A stretch of DNA of 60,000 nucleotides from Hydractinia symbiolongicarpus (Eukaryota; Cnidaria; Hydrozoa; Anthoathecata; Hydractiniidae), in the NCBI RefSeq assembly GCF_029227915.1, contig NC_079878.1:12216001-12276000 (forward strand). Direction: 5' to 3'. Below the pieces are notes generated by a model. It did not search any database. It worked only from the letters and a program-made list of their open reading frames with translations, and had not been told where the DNA came from. Positions 1 through 11,997 of this stretch are shown here, piece after piece (position 1 is the first letter of the stretch; the number at the start of each line of letters is the position of its first letter). Position numbers and translations under genes: made by a program.

Positions 1-22
1 AAAGGTAATGTGCAAAAAACTA

Positions 23-554
23 CAGTAGATGTCCGTTAATTCGAATGCAGCTTAATTCGAACTTTTCGTTATTTCGAACAAATTTCAAAGTTCCTTGAGT
101 TTGTTTCAATAAATTCTTATATTTTGAGCTGCTTAATTCGAACTTCGTTAATTCGAACATTTCGCTAATTCGAACAATTTTTTAATTTAAAGGCTGCATT
201 ATGCTCGTTAATTCGAAATTTTGTGTATCGATTAATAAAATCTTATGGAAAAATAAAAAATATTTTCATTTTTATTCATTTTTATTGCATCAATGGTGGT
301 AAAATTTCTTTCAATTTATCAATTAAAGTAGCGTTTCCAATGAAGTTTACCAGGAATTAGGAGGCCTTTCCATCGCCAAGCAAAAAAAGATTTTATAAAA
401 GTTGTACTAAAGTTGTAATAAAGTTATATTAGCATAAAACCTTTTAACATTAATTAAAATTGTTGTTTTTTCTGAACTTCCGATAATTCGAACATTCGTT
501 AATTCGAACAAATAATTTAGTCTCTTGCGTGTTCGAATTAATGGACGTCTACTG
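23..554. mobile_element. pogo/Tigger-like nonautonomous element (MITE)
   Basis: Both ends carry an inverted repeat beginning CAGTAGAYGTCC followed by AATTCGAA-type words. A TA dinucleotide flanks each side (21-22 and 555-556), the target duplication expected of Tc1/mariner-pogo elements. The interior repeats TTCGAA words and holds no transposase reading frame, so it is nonautonomous. A truncated relative lies at 22,967-23,111. The superfamily is an inference from TIR form and TA target. Confidence 0.75.
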
Positions 555-556
555 TA

Positions 557-1100
557 CATTCGTTGAAGTATGAAAGCCCGCCTTTAAAAAAAAAACGAAT
601 CTCTCGGGCAGGTAAAACGTAAATAAGCACAAAAGTAATGGCTTGAAAGAAAAGTAATTTTTTGAGAAGTAACGTAGAAAGGTTTATTTATATAATGCCA
701 TCAAAACAAATTATTAAAAATATATTTTTATAAAAAAAACAGAAAGTTTCGTGAATCACAAACAAGTTTGAGGTGAATCTATTTATGTAGACAAACAACG
801 GGAAGATAATGGATTCCAAAGAGTTATTTAGAAATATCGTCTATTTGAATGTACTCAATTATGGAAAGGCATCAAATTTACTTAGCTTCTGTCAAGTTTT
901 TCGATCTAATAGTTAAAAGTGCAATATATAGCTTCAGTATCCTTAACAATTTCTTTCCCGCACACACCTTGCCTTAAACTGAAAAAAATGTCTAAGTTGC
1001 ATTATATCTACTTTGCATGTCACCAATAAACACAGCATATTATTAAAATACATAAAAAACTGCACCTTCAAAAATGAAAAAATCTACAGTCTATTTATAT
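557..1100. other. intergenic; possible 3' region of the 1.1-2.6 kb gene
   Basis: No coding potential is visible. Read on the minus strand, an AATAAA hexamer at 683-688 lies about 410 bases after the stop codon of the neighbouring gene and is a candidate polyadenylation signal. A nearer signal could exist in weaker form. Confidence 0.3.
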
Positions 1101-2570
1101 TTAACAGAATTTCAGGGAAAGACAACCAATGAAACATAATTCTGTTATGCAACCAACTTTGGCGCCAAAACTGCCCTTTGGTGTATCTATTTTGGCTCCA
1201 ACACCTTTTTTAATGTTTTTCGAAACTTCAAAACCGGCACCTATACCAATCCCCCCACCAAACGGTCCTATATTAAAGCTTGCACTTGGTCCTTCTAAGC
1301 CAGCTTTAAGGTGGTTATCTCTATCTGTTACTCCGGCTTTTACCGATATATCTCCTCCAACGCCAAAACCATGACTTGAGGCTTGACCTGAAGGACCATG
1401 TATTTTAACATGAGCTCCTTCTTTACCGGCATATGCGGATGCACCGACACCTAAACTACCTTGAGCTTTACTATAGCCCGATCTGACCTCGCCACTAATG
1501 CCTCCAGAATGCGCTAAATATCTCTTTCCACCATTGACGTTTTCAGCCTTTGCATGTGGATCTGTTATTTTACCAGATAAATGATCTTTATGGTGCTTAG
1601 GAATCCATCCGCCAGTGAAGTCGATAACACCAATTTTCGTTCCCTTACCTCGTTTCCCAAACCCTTTTGTTCGAAATCTGCTTTTAGAAAATGATCGTCT
1701 TGAATTCGAATTTGACTTTCGACTACTTATTACCCAACGAAACCTTTTTTTAGACCGTTGTTTTTTATTTTTTCCATCATCTTTAGTTTTTGTTTTCTTC
1801 TTTTCGTCTTTATCGTCTAGATTTACTCCACATCCTCCCAAAGATCTTCTTTTTCTTTTTGAGCAATCATGGTTACCTCGTTTCGACTGTTTGCTATCGT
1901 CATTATTTCCTTCACCATCTGAACTGCGATACCTCTTAGATCTTTCTGAGCCTACTTCGAACGCCGTCAAAGCATAATCTGATAACATTTTGGCAGATAG
2001 CTCGGTTATTTTGCCAGTTCGAACAATTTTTCCTTTTTCGGTTTTGTAGTAGGAAAATGGTGGATCTAATCGTGCGCCAATTGCACGGTTTGTACTTCTA
2101 TCTCCAGGAAAGAGATTGGCAGGGCTATTAAATAGTTTTCGCAAGAGAGATTGCTTTTTTGCTTTTCTATCGTTATCGTTTGATGCTGTTTTTACTTTGT
2201 CAATAAGCTTCAAGGACTCGTCTCTATACTTTTTGGCCAGGTTCTCATATTCGGTTCTTGTTTTTGGATCTAAATTTTGAACATACGCTGCGTCTGTATG
2301 GACTTGTGTTATGTCTCGCACAAATTGCTTCATTTTAGCATCGTCGAATCCATTTGGTGTCTGATAAGCAGCAACAATGTTTTGCGTTTTCTGCCATGGA
2401 AAGATGTGAGCTTTATCGAAACTTCTTTTATTATTCCAGCTCCAGTTGTTATCCTTTGCCACTTTGTCCAACATCTTTGTTGTGTCACCTGCCCATGAAG
2501 GACGATTTTGTCCAACAACAATACAAATGCATGTTATGGCAACAACGACGCTCACGATTAAACGTGACAT
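1101..2570 (-). CDS. Secreted 489-aa protein: HNH-like N-terminus, basic middle, glycine-rich cysteine-ended C-terminus
   Basis: The ORF is long, uninterrupted and intronless, and opens with a clear signal peptide (residues 1 to about 20, ending ..VVGQ). Residues 51-59 (FDKAHIFPW, His55) and 151-166 (NLFPG..STNRAIG) resemble the paired His and Asn motifs of HNH/nonspecific nucleases found in bacterial secreted toxins; this is similarity by eye, not a database match. Residues 206-310 are extremely basic and contain multibasic sites, including a furin-like KRKRR-S at 238-243. Residues 340-470 are rich in Gly, Ala and Ser in an alternating pattern, and the tail has Cys474, 479, 483 and 489. The bases before the ATG (TGCATTTAG) look like a splice acceptor, so a noncoding 5' exon or spliced leader may be joined here. 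Function is unknown; a processed secreted defence or venom-like protein is one possibility, a matrix protein another. Confidence 0.8.
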   Translation of the reverse strand: MSRLIVSVVVAITCICIVVGQNRPSWAGDTTKMLDKVAKDNNWSWNNKRSFDKAHIFPWQKTQNIVAAYQTPNGFDDAKMKQFVRDITQVHTDAAYVQNLDPKTRTEYENLAKKYRDESLKLIDKVKTASNDNDRKAKKQSLLRKLFNSPANLFPGDRSTNRAIGARLDPPFSYYKTEKGKIVRTGKITELSAKMLSDYALTAFEVGSERSKRYRSSDGEGNNDDSKQSKRGNHDCSKRKRRSLGGCGVNLDDKDEKKKTKTKDDGKNKKQRSKKRFRWVISSRKSNSNSRRSFSKSRFRTKGFGKRGKGTKIGVIDFTGGWIPKHHKDHLSGKITDPHAKAENVNGGKRYLAHSGGISGEVRSGYSKAQGSLGVGASAYAGKEGAHVKIHGPSGQASSHGFGVGGDISVKAGVTDRDNHLKAGLEGPSASFNIGPFGGGIGIGAGFEVSKNIKKGVGAKIDTPKGSFGAKVGCITELCFIGCLSLKFC

Positions 2571-5100
2571 CTAAATGCACAAAATACAAAATTTACTCAA
2601 TTAGTTGACTTAAAACAATGTGTTAGTGACATACTCATATCAACAGCAATGGTCTACTAGAGCATGTTTCGCAAATTTTGATAGTGGCGCATTCTATAAT
2701 GGGCAATTTTGATTCATCAAGACCCATTATCGACATTTACGTATTCTCACAAGATAGCCAGTAGCCTGAGAAGTAAAAATTTCTACTGTTTTGGTTGCAG
2801 CAAATGTCCTGCGTAATACCTCTCTGTAGATCATATCATTATATAAGGAGATTAATTTGAGTTTTCTAGTAATTTTTTCAGTCTTGTAATGGCGTTCCTC
2901 TGCAAACATGCAGTTCATTTGGTATTAATGGTTAGCCACAGTTTAAAACAAGAAACCCATAAGCTGATAGCATAATACGTGCTTAGATGTTATACGCAGT
3001 ATTGCGACTTTAAAAGTCGTGACCACACCTACTTAACTATAACTCGGACGATCAACAAAAATAACCTTTCAAAAAGTGCGTTTACGGTCGCAAGATAAAG
3101 GATGATAAAGTCCGAAATTTGCAGAGGAACGCTGGCCGTTACAGGACTAGGATATCCCCCAGTAATTAAAATTTACAATCAAATGAATAAAGAATAATGA
3201 TTTTTAAATTTGCTTATTAGTCACGGAAAAATAGAAATAATAATAATAAAGAAAACATTGGAAGTTTTAATTTTTTTTAAAGATATATTTTCCCAAAGAC
3301 AAAATTAAATTTCCCACTCAAATATCTATAGACTTTTCAACCTTTATCCCAGGGCTTGTAGCGCTTTTTAATGTGTGAGAACGCTTCAAGTCCCGACGAT
3401 TGAAGTTGTACACTTCTTTCTCGCCATGATGCAAAAGCCAAAAATCTTGTTCAGAAAGTTAAACTCAAATAACATAATGTGTATAGAAAATAAGAAGCAC
3501 TTACCACGGTTGTTGACAGCTCAAATGCGACTCGTTATCTGCAACTCACGAGTTTTATTTTATAATCAGTGAATTTGAGAACACTTCTAGGAATGGTACA
3601 AAAAGTATCGGTAACATTGATCAATGACACATAATGTTATTTTACCCAACCTCATAAACTTTTGATTATAAAGCCTTTTTTCTGTTTATACACAAGAAAG
3701 AATCGGAGAATAGGAGTGTTTACTTTACGAGTGTTTACTTATTATGTTACTAGGAACAACAAAAACAAGGAAGATTCAGTTATAAGAAATGTTCATGTCT
3801 TTGCAAATATATATTTCGCTTTCTAAAATTAGTTCTTTGCATTGTTTTTGAAAAAGGCAACGTCGGAATTTGTTGTGTGTGGAAGAGTGAGTGAGGAGTG
3901 AAAGGTATTTTCAGAAAGAAAGAATTGATACACCAACATGGTGGAAAATAATAAAAAATAAATTTGCGAGATTTTTTAAAGCTTTGTCCTTGATAACAAA
4001 GACATTGTGTTTGCATGTAAGCTGTAAGCTATTTGTAGTGAACCTTTTCAATTTCCTGAAATAATGACCTTCTTTTTAACTTCCTTTAGAAGTTCAGTAC
4101 TTTTTCATATGCAAAGTAAACAAGAGCTGTAGATCCCTTGTTACATAACATAGAATTTTATAAATGTTTTGTCTTATTAACGTTGTTCTGTTAAGAGCGT
4201 TGTAACTAATCGTTCCTCTAAGTTATTTAGATTTTTGCCATTTAGAGTTCAGTCAACACCTGTACTTAGATTAGGAAAAAAGTTCCAAAATTTGGTTACT
4301 AAATATAACTCATATGTTTAATAATTTCAAGGTGGGTATATTTAAGAATGAAAACAAAACCAACCAAAAACGCTAATTTTTTTAATTTGTCATAATTTTA
4401 TTGAAAGAGATTGGTAAAGAATGATGAATTTAAGAGTTAAGAATAAGCGGTAAAAAGTTTATACCAAACTGGGAACAAAAAATCTCCCTTGTTATGCATT
4501 AAAAAAAGTGAAAGTGAAAATTGACAAAGGTAAAATTTTGACGTATAGAATAAGTCAGCAAAAATGTTTTAACCAAAATTAGCCAAAATATGGTCACTTC
4601 GAATGGACCATAACACAGCGAATATAATCAGCCTCCTAGCAAGGATATTTTTAATACGCTAATGAAGTTACAGTTGCTTTATAAAACAATCGCACCAAAA
4701 AGTCCCGAGCCACCATTCTATTAATCACATTGTAGGAACTATAAAAATCAAAGAAAAAATCTATATAAGCATGAATTCTATTTTTTTAATTTAGAACTAT
4801 GAAACCGAAGTTACGTTTGTTTTACGAAAAATGTCTTTCCTTAGTAAAAAGACGCACAGGCTCGCTTCTTAAGAAACTTACGAAACATCGTCAATATGCT
4901 TAAAACAATACGTAACGCTATTTTTGATTTGAAAGTGGTTTCCGATGGCCGTTTTCTACGAACAAACATTTTTCCGCTTGGCGGAAGGAATCTTTTTAAG
5001 GGAAATGATACTTTCTGTGTCAAAAAAACTTAAATTCACTTGAACCTTTTTTAAGTCATTTCGCGGAAAATGTGTTTAAGATTTAGGATTACATCCGAGA
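2571..5100. other. no gene seen; possible small inverted-repeat element
   Basis: Only short ORFs without family features occur. Inverted stretches at about 2880-2906 (plus-strand core GCGTTCCTCTGCAAA) and 3117-3147 (its reverse complement) bracket roughly 240 bases and could be a degraded MITE. The remainder is AT-rich with homopolymers. Confidence 0.3.
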
Positions 5101-5121
5101 TCTTATTAAAACGGGCGGTCT

Positions 5122-5180
5122 TTTTCTTCTTCTTCTTCTTCTTCTTCTTTTTCTTCTTCTTCTTCTTCTTCTTCTTCTTC
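5122..5180. repeat. (TTC)n microsatellite
   Basis: About 59 bases of nearly pure TTC/TCT trinucleotide, interrupted by a single T-rich slip. It is a polypyrimidine tract on the plus strand with no coding context. Confidence 0.95.
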
Positions 5181-5712
5181 ATCGACCGATTTTTTAACCG
5201 ATTGCCATAACGTTAGTATTCGTAAAATTGGAAAAGAATGAAGACTGTGTTACGAATTTAATGGTACCTTAGCTGCGCAAATAGCGAGACGCATGCAATG
5301 CGGTATAAAAGGACGGGCGAACCTTTGGATTTTTTCACGGGCTAACGACTAGTTACTAAACAATTAATAGAAATGGCACGATGAAAAATTGTATCTAATC
5401 AAGTTTGTAACGGCCATACCACCATTAAAATTACCAATCTTATATTTCTTTTAACCAAGTTTATTGTCTAAATGAACATCATCCCAAAACAATCGTACTT
5501 TAAAATCATAACATAATTTGTCAACTTCGCATTTCTTTAATTTTTGTATAACGATGCTCATAACTTTGTTTATCTCCACCACGCGAAGAATACATTGTAC
5601 CAGCTTGTGAATCTTTAGACATTACAGATTTAAGATCTGGTAAATAACTTATGGTACATTTGCATATTTAAATAAAGCTAAAATCGTTTCTTCTGGGTTG
5701 GATAAAAAGTCT

Positions 5713-6475
5713 TCATACTTCACAGATCGTATTTTGTATCTTTTTGATAACAACTTGTTGTATGCTGCTACCCCCGTGATCCAAATAAGTGCACCTCAAA
5801 TCATTAACGTAATTGGCAGTATAGGTAGCATAGTCCATTAAAATCTTGTTATACCCAATACCGCTGAACAGCATAGCTACATCTGCAGGTAAATGCGACG
5901 ATTTAAAGATAATGCCTAATCTCTCATTGGATTTAACAAAGGTACTCGCTGTCAATACATGTACAGATGACTTACGGAGGGCGATACCTCAATTAGAAGA
6001 TCGGTGATGTATGCAACAACATTTTTGCATTTGAAGAAGACTAAAAATGATTGTCGACTATTGACATTTTTAACATACACATCATTGTACTAAAACAAAG
6101 TTGTTTTAAAAAATCTTCGCCGTGCTCACTACTTCTTGATATTTCTGCTACTCCAGAAAATACAAAAATGTCTGAGATCGAAAGTGCTTCTGGTATACCT
6201 CCATAGGCTTGCGATAAAATTGTGGAGCACCACAACGTCCATGAGTTGCAAGATGAACGATGGGGATTTTTAATAAAAGATGATATGGGTACAATTATAA
6301 GTTGAACAGGGGAATTAAATTGAGCATTATAAGTAAATGGATTAACACGAGAATCAAACACATCCACCTTGCCACAATTAACAAATATGGCTTCATCAGC
6401 TGTGATTTGGTATAACGAGACTTCGTCCTTTAAAATGATATTGGGATGCGTGTGAACAGAATGAAAATGTAAATA
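5713..6475 (-). pseudogene. Degraded P-loop sulfotransferase-like gene
   Basis: Three minus-strand segments read as one protein only if frame changes are allowed: about 6475-6041, then about 6048-5970 in another frame, then 5955-5713. The first holds CSTILSQAYGGIPEALSISD, which resembles the nucleotide-binding RxGSTLLSQ...SEPD segment of sulfotransferase-like P-loop proteins with key residues changed. The second holds a segment like the family's hydrophobic strand ending in YMYR, with a stop where the Arg is expected. The frame shifts and altered loop argue for a dead copy. The family call rests on pattern memory; spliced exons of a living gene are less likely because no splice sites explain the frame changes. 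Confidence 0.4.
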
Positions 6476-6479
6476 ATAT

Positions 6480-9400
6480 GTTCTTTGCTTGACGAAACGG
6501 TTTTTTCAGGTCATTTATAAGGAAACCATATATTGCAGACGTCAGCGCTTTCTTCGTATTGATACTTCTTTGGAGTTTAAAACTTTGATAGAATAGAATG
6601 TGAAAACTTTAAGTTAAAGATAATTAACTCCTATATATACGGAGGTGTGGCACTCAAGGGCTAAAATATGCTGATATCAGCAGCAAAAATCTGAAAATCA
6701 TAAGGCAGAACCACATTTTTTCAAAATTACCCAGGGTTCCTCGACGTTGTCCATCATATTGGCTAGCGCCGAAACTTGTGAACCAGACGCAGTTGGAAGC
6801 TAAGGAATCGTGGCTTCGAACTGAAGACATGCTAAGAAATGCCATGAGTGGTCCAAGAGAAAGAAGAGGAAGTCTTAAGTAATTTTTTTTTCATTGGATT
6901 TACAAGAATATGAGGTACCCCATAATGAGAAGTAAAGAACAGAAACGCCTTTCTGATGTCTGATGATGAGGGATGGTCACATCTGGATAATATTTATTTT
7001 GTGATTTTGGGCTACCTAGTTAGTACCATGCCAGCACACCAGGGACACATTTGTTATTGAATAATTAAGTGATAAAGTACAAGAGCTAAATATATTATTT
7101 TTATGTAACTAGCTACACAAAAGATTTTTCAAGGCATTCTGTCATTTTAAATAACGATAGCTATAAACCAACATTCACAGGACTTATGATGATTACTTCT
7201 GCAAAGCAAATACAGTTGTTTAGCATTTTTCATTTTACTTAATAAGTTCCTGTAAATATTCAAAAATTAATTGTGAGTGGCACCAGGCTGAGCGATTAGT
7301 GCAAGTAAACGTGTTGCAGATCCATGTGGACAAAAAAATAACTTCTAACCACTTTGTGTTTGTACGGCATAAAATTTAGATTATGTATTTGGCACTGTGC
7401 TTTAGAAGCTCATTCCAACTTTCTCTGAGCTGGATAAGGTATTTTACCTAAACCTGGGACACATCTTATCTGCTTGAATTATTTTGAATCCTGAGAATTA
7501 CTTTGAACGTTTTCTGTACACATGGCTTGTCAAAATGATATGCTGTCAAAAACAGTTTATCGGCATCTCCAAAAATGGCTAAATACAGGAACTCAAAAAC
7601 TATGATAGTAGTAAAAAAAATTTTGGGTTCATTTCATCAAACTGGTCTAAAAACATATAATACTAAGTTGCAAGTCATTATTTCAATTTTTACTGAAGTA
7701 ATAGGACTTTTACTTAGTTTTAGCATAGTTTTTCATACCGCTGACACCAAAATGACTGCAGGGACTAATCGGTTTGAAATTAATTTATAATATTTTTATA
7801 ACAACCTTTTTCTCTTTATGTGTTTTTATTTTCCTGCAGAAGTTGTTGCATAGCTTATGTATATGACATTATGATAAGGACGAAAAAGTTACTGTGCGAC
7901 ATGGATTTTAAACCTTAAAAATCTCCAGCGAGAAATTTGAAAACTAATAAATGACAAAATCGCAAAAGTTTATCTTAAAAATTTTTAATTTTTGATAATG
8001 TGAAAGTAATCCACTTAAAAAGCTTTCTTAGGTTTTTTATGAAGAAATCTTCCATATTACCCATATGGGGTAATTTGATGAACAATGAATTTTCCTGCAG
8101 GTGTTCTGTAGTATGTGTAATATAATTTTAAAAACTGTGATTTAATTTTCCTCTTAAGTTTTGATTTTTAACCCATCTAAAAATCTCAACCTTGTCCTTT
8201 CATACTTAGTCTAGCTAGCTATAGTGAAAAGGTTAATTTTTAAACTTGACCTATTTTACTGAGTATTAAGTAATAAATTCTGGTTTAATCCTTAATCGGC
8301 GATTCGGTTCAGCTTTGTTGCCGTAGTGATGATTGACATTTTGCTTAATTGACGAATATCACATTTGTGCTACATCCGCCATTTTTAAAATTTCGCAGGG
8401 TGAAAACAGACCTAGTTCGTACTGGGAGGAATGCTAAAAAATGTGGAAATGGAAGAATAATTAGCTACGAAAGGTAACCACAATAAAAATCTGTCTGGAA
8501 ATGATGCTTAGCTATCTAGATTTTGCTCCAAAAAATTATCTTTGCTCAAGCTTTCTAACATTGTTCTTAAAACTCCAAAATGTGTCTGCACTCTGTTCAC
8601 CTAAAAGACAGAAACTTTTCACCTCCAAAAAATTTGTTATGACGTCAAACCGAATCGCCGAATAGGGTAGCTAAGCTACCTGTAAGAACAACATCAAACA
8701 ACGTCGAGGCTGTTCTCTTTTGTACACAAAACCAGTGGTATTTTTGTAATGAGTACCAAATTTTATGTGTACATTTCTTGCGCTTATGAGTGTAACAAAA
8801 GTGCCCTGTACGTAAATCCTAAAAATTTATGTCATTGGCTCACTCTTTACGAATGACACCACATAACAAAAAAACCGTGCTTTGCTATTTCCCCTGACCT
8901 CTATCGAGATTTGGTTGTGATATATATCAGAATTAATTGTCTTTAAACAATTTCAATTTTACGCCAGCAATTCTATTGTATTATAACTTGGGATTGTTTT
9001 TATAACAAAAACACGATTCTTCATAAACGGAATATTTAATAACAGAAGCCATTTGGAGCGTGGCTATAACACGTAAAGTAATAATTATTTGCTACCTTTT
9101 TCACGACAATTCAATTTTCTACACAAAGTTTTTCACATGGATGTTACATATATTTACTACAATAAGTATAGATCGTGTCGTGTTTTTTCCACAGCCTTTT
9201 TCTTATACTTTTTAATTGTCTATTGAGTGTTGTTTCGTATTTTCACTTTTCCATTGATGTTGACAATACAAAAGGGAAAGAGAACATCACATGCTAGGAG
9301 TCCTCTTTATTTAACTTAATAAGTCATAAGTTTACGGCCACTGTGCGTTGTTAAAATCCGAGAACTTTACTAGTTTCAAAGAAACACCTTTTATGCGCCT

Positions 9401-11990
9401 TTCAGGTGACAAATGTTTATGCGCTACGACCTTACATTTAGAACCGTCGGGAAAGCATTTGCCGACTAACTGGCGAACTGTCGTTCAATAATATTTTATG
9501 ACGATTAAAGCTATCAGCTTCCTGTTAATCTTGACACCACGCTAACCACCGCTTCTTGCCAGCGTGATATGTGCGGCTTAGTTTGATTTAATAACATTTA
9601 GAAGAGAAGATATTAATGCCAATAATTTCTTACTTTTTACCATTTGGCTTTCTGATCAAATCCCAGCAATTTATCTATATATTTGTTATATCTGATAATA
9701 CATGTATCTCTTAATGTATTAAATTAATAACGAAATAAATCTTGCTTTTAAATGAGCAATTTACTGTCTAAAGTTTCTCATGGGACTTATACTATTTTGG
9801 TTAACAGATAAGTTTTAATTAAAGGTTGGTTTCCATTATGAATAAAACTTTAAACTGAATCCACACGCAGGCAATTTTTGTGGGTCAATGCAAATTAAAA
9901 TAGTTGTGCAAATTTAGACTACTTTTTGAGAAGAGGCGTCGATAAGCAAGAGGTAAAGGAAAATAAGATTCCAATTTATTCAAACTAAATAAAAACCTTA
10001 AAAGAATAGCAATAAAATAAGGCTAGCTAGTTGGCTTCTGCTCTCAAAGTTTATAGCCAAAATCTTTTGGTGTGTCTAAGATTTGTAAGTAATTAAAAAA
10101 CGTGATGATTTATTTATTATAAATGCGAAAACTTACAGAAAATAAATATAATTTTATAGATACAAAGTATTTAGAAGAGATAAAGGTCAAAAAGAGACCA
10201 ACAAACCTCACACCATCACATCCAAACCTTCGTGAGCGTAGCCTGATCGTAGCATATTCCCCCATCGCCGTTTTGAGACCGCAAAGAACTTGGATTGGTG
10301 CAAATATCAAGCCTTGTGATTCTTCCATTTCGTGTAATCGCTCAAAACAAATCTTGTAAAAATGGTTTCGGCTGGGACTCTGAAGTAAAGCTACAACGCT
10401 GCAGAAATTCCGAAAATATAGCTGTAGCGCAACCCTTTTGAACACACAGAATACGCTTATTATTATAACAGAGAAAGAACGAGTAGAGAATTTCCCTACT
10501 TGACAAATGCTTTTGGAGGCTTAACAGGTAACATAAATTGAAGTTTCATTGTAATTTATAAGAAGTAAGGCAACTAAATGTGTGAGATGCGCCGCAGAAA
10601 CAATATCATGTGCTGTAGGATGTAATGCCAGAAATGATTATCCCACTTTTAACATCTTTACCTATTAGATTTCGTAATGTAACCTTAAATAGATCAATCC
10701 TCCATCATCCAATAAACCTAAATGCAATGCATCAACATTGACAGATAAGCCAGTCAAAGTTTTTCGGCAACGGAACCAAAATCGTGTTGTTTTGTAAAAA
10801 GGTTGGTTGAATTACAGTTTTTCCAGGGTCACACACACCGAGCATTTTATCCAGCAGTTTTAAGTACTAATCATTAGCCTGTGAAAAAGTCGATCGGTGG
10901 CCATCACAATAACAAGAAATATATTCCATTGTTTTCGAATGTGTAAGAATAGTCAATGATAAATAATTTAGCACTCACAAAGATGTAAACAAGGCTGGTA
11001 ATTATAAATAACAGACTGACTTATTCTTGGATTTACTGTGTCGTCGTTCAGAAAAGTTTTTAGGTGAAAATTTGCCGTTTTTTATGTAAAAAGAATCAAA
11101 TTTTTGTTAAATTACGACTACTTTTAATATTAAAACATCTTTAGTTTTTGTTCAGAACTTTTTTCTTATCATGATAGCTGTTACATCTAAAATTGAATAA
11201 TAGTGAGGACGCTTCATGAGGCTGACCAAGCCACTCGATCCGACCAAGCTATCCTTATGACACTCCAGGGTTTGTTTTTTTCAAGCCAAATTTCAACACC
11301 AAATTTTGCTTGAGGCCAATGTTTCTAATTTTTTCTCAATTACAGGCAACTGTTGCTTGTTATCTATCAACTCGGTTAAAATTAAAAATTTTCTTGCTTA
11401 GCTAGGCTAGTGCGCTAAGATTTAGATACAATATCAGTAAGAAACCAATGCTGTTTTATCTCTCTTTATGCCCTTTTTCTTTTCTTATTTACTCACAACT
11501 TCTGCCTCACTCTTGCTTACTAGTTGCTTCATATTTTAAGAGAGCCGCGCGTGGTTTATAAAAGGCTACTTTTAAAAAAGAATGTATGTCGAGAGTTTAC
11601 TGTATTACAAAGCATAATTTTGTAATGACACGCAATTTAAAAGGGACGTAGAATATTTCCAAGACCTTTCATAGAACTTGTTTCAAATACAGTCGCGAAG
11701 TCAAAAGCTGGTTATATATATTAGCAACTTCCGGTAAGTACGGATATAAAAATTAAAATGCGGGATTGGTAATTCTATTTTGATTCTTTTTTCAGAAAAA
11801 ATATTTCCTTGCACTATTAATCTGTAACTTGTTGCTAAGGGTTACACAATGTATTGTTTCAAATAATTTATGAAGTTCTTTATCAATTTTACTTTTTAGG
11901 TAGCTACTTCGTATTATGTGGATGGAAATGAGTTTATGGCTGAAAATGGCATGATTTTAAACCACGTAACCTACATGTGACCAAAAAAAA
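6480..11990. other. no gene supported
   Basis: This 5.5-kb AT-rich stretch contains only short ORFs with low-complexity or random-looking translations, including two overlapping opposite-strand ORFs near 10.1-10.4 kb. I see no splice-compatible exon series, RNA gene or repeat with clear ends. Confidence 0.4.
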
Positions 11991-11997
11991 ACTCAAT

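Noticed and set aside
1129-1977. plus-strand ORFs opposite the 489-residue gene
   Set aside because: They are antisense shadows of the real minus-strand ORF; their proline-rich translation mirrors its glycine codons.
10110-10445. overlapping 111- and 78-codon ORFs on opposite strands
   Set aside because: Neither shows family features; the less AT-rich base composition alone explains the open frames.
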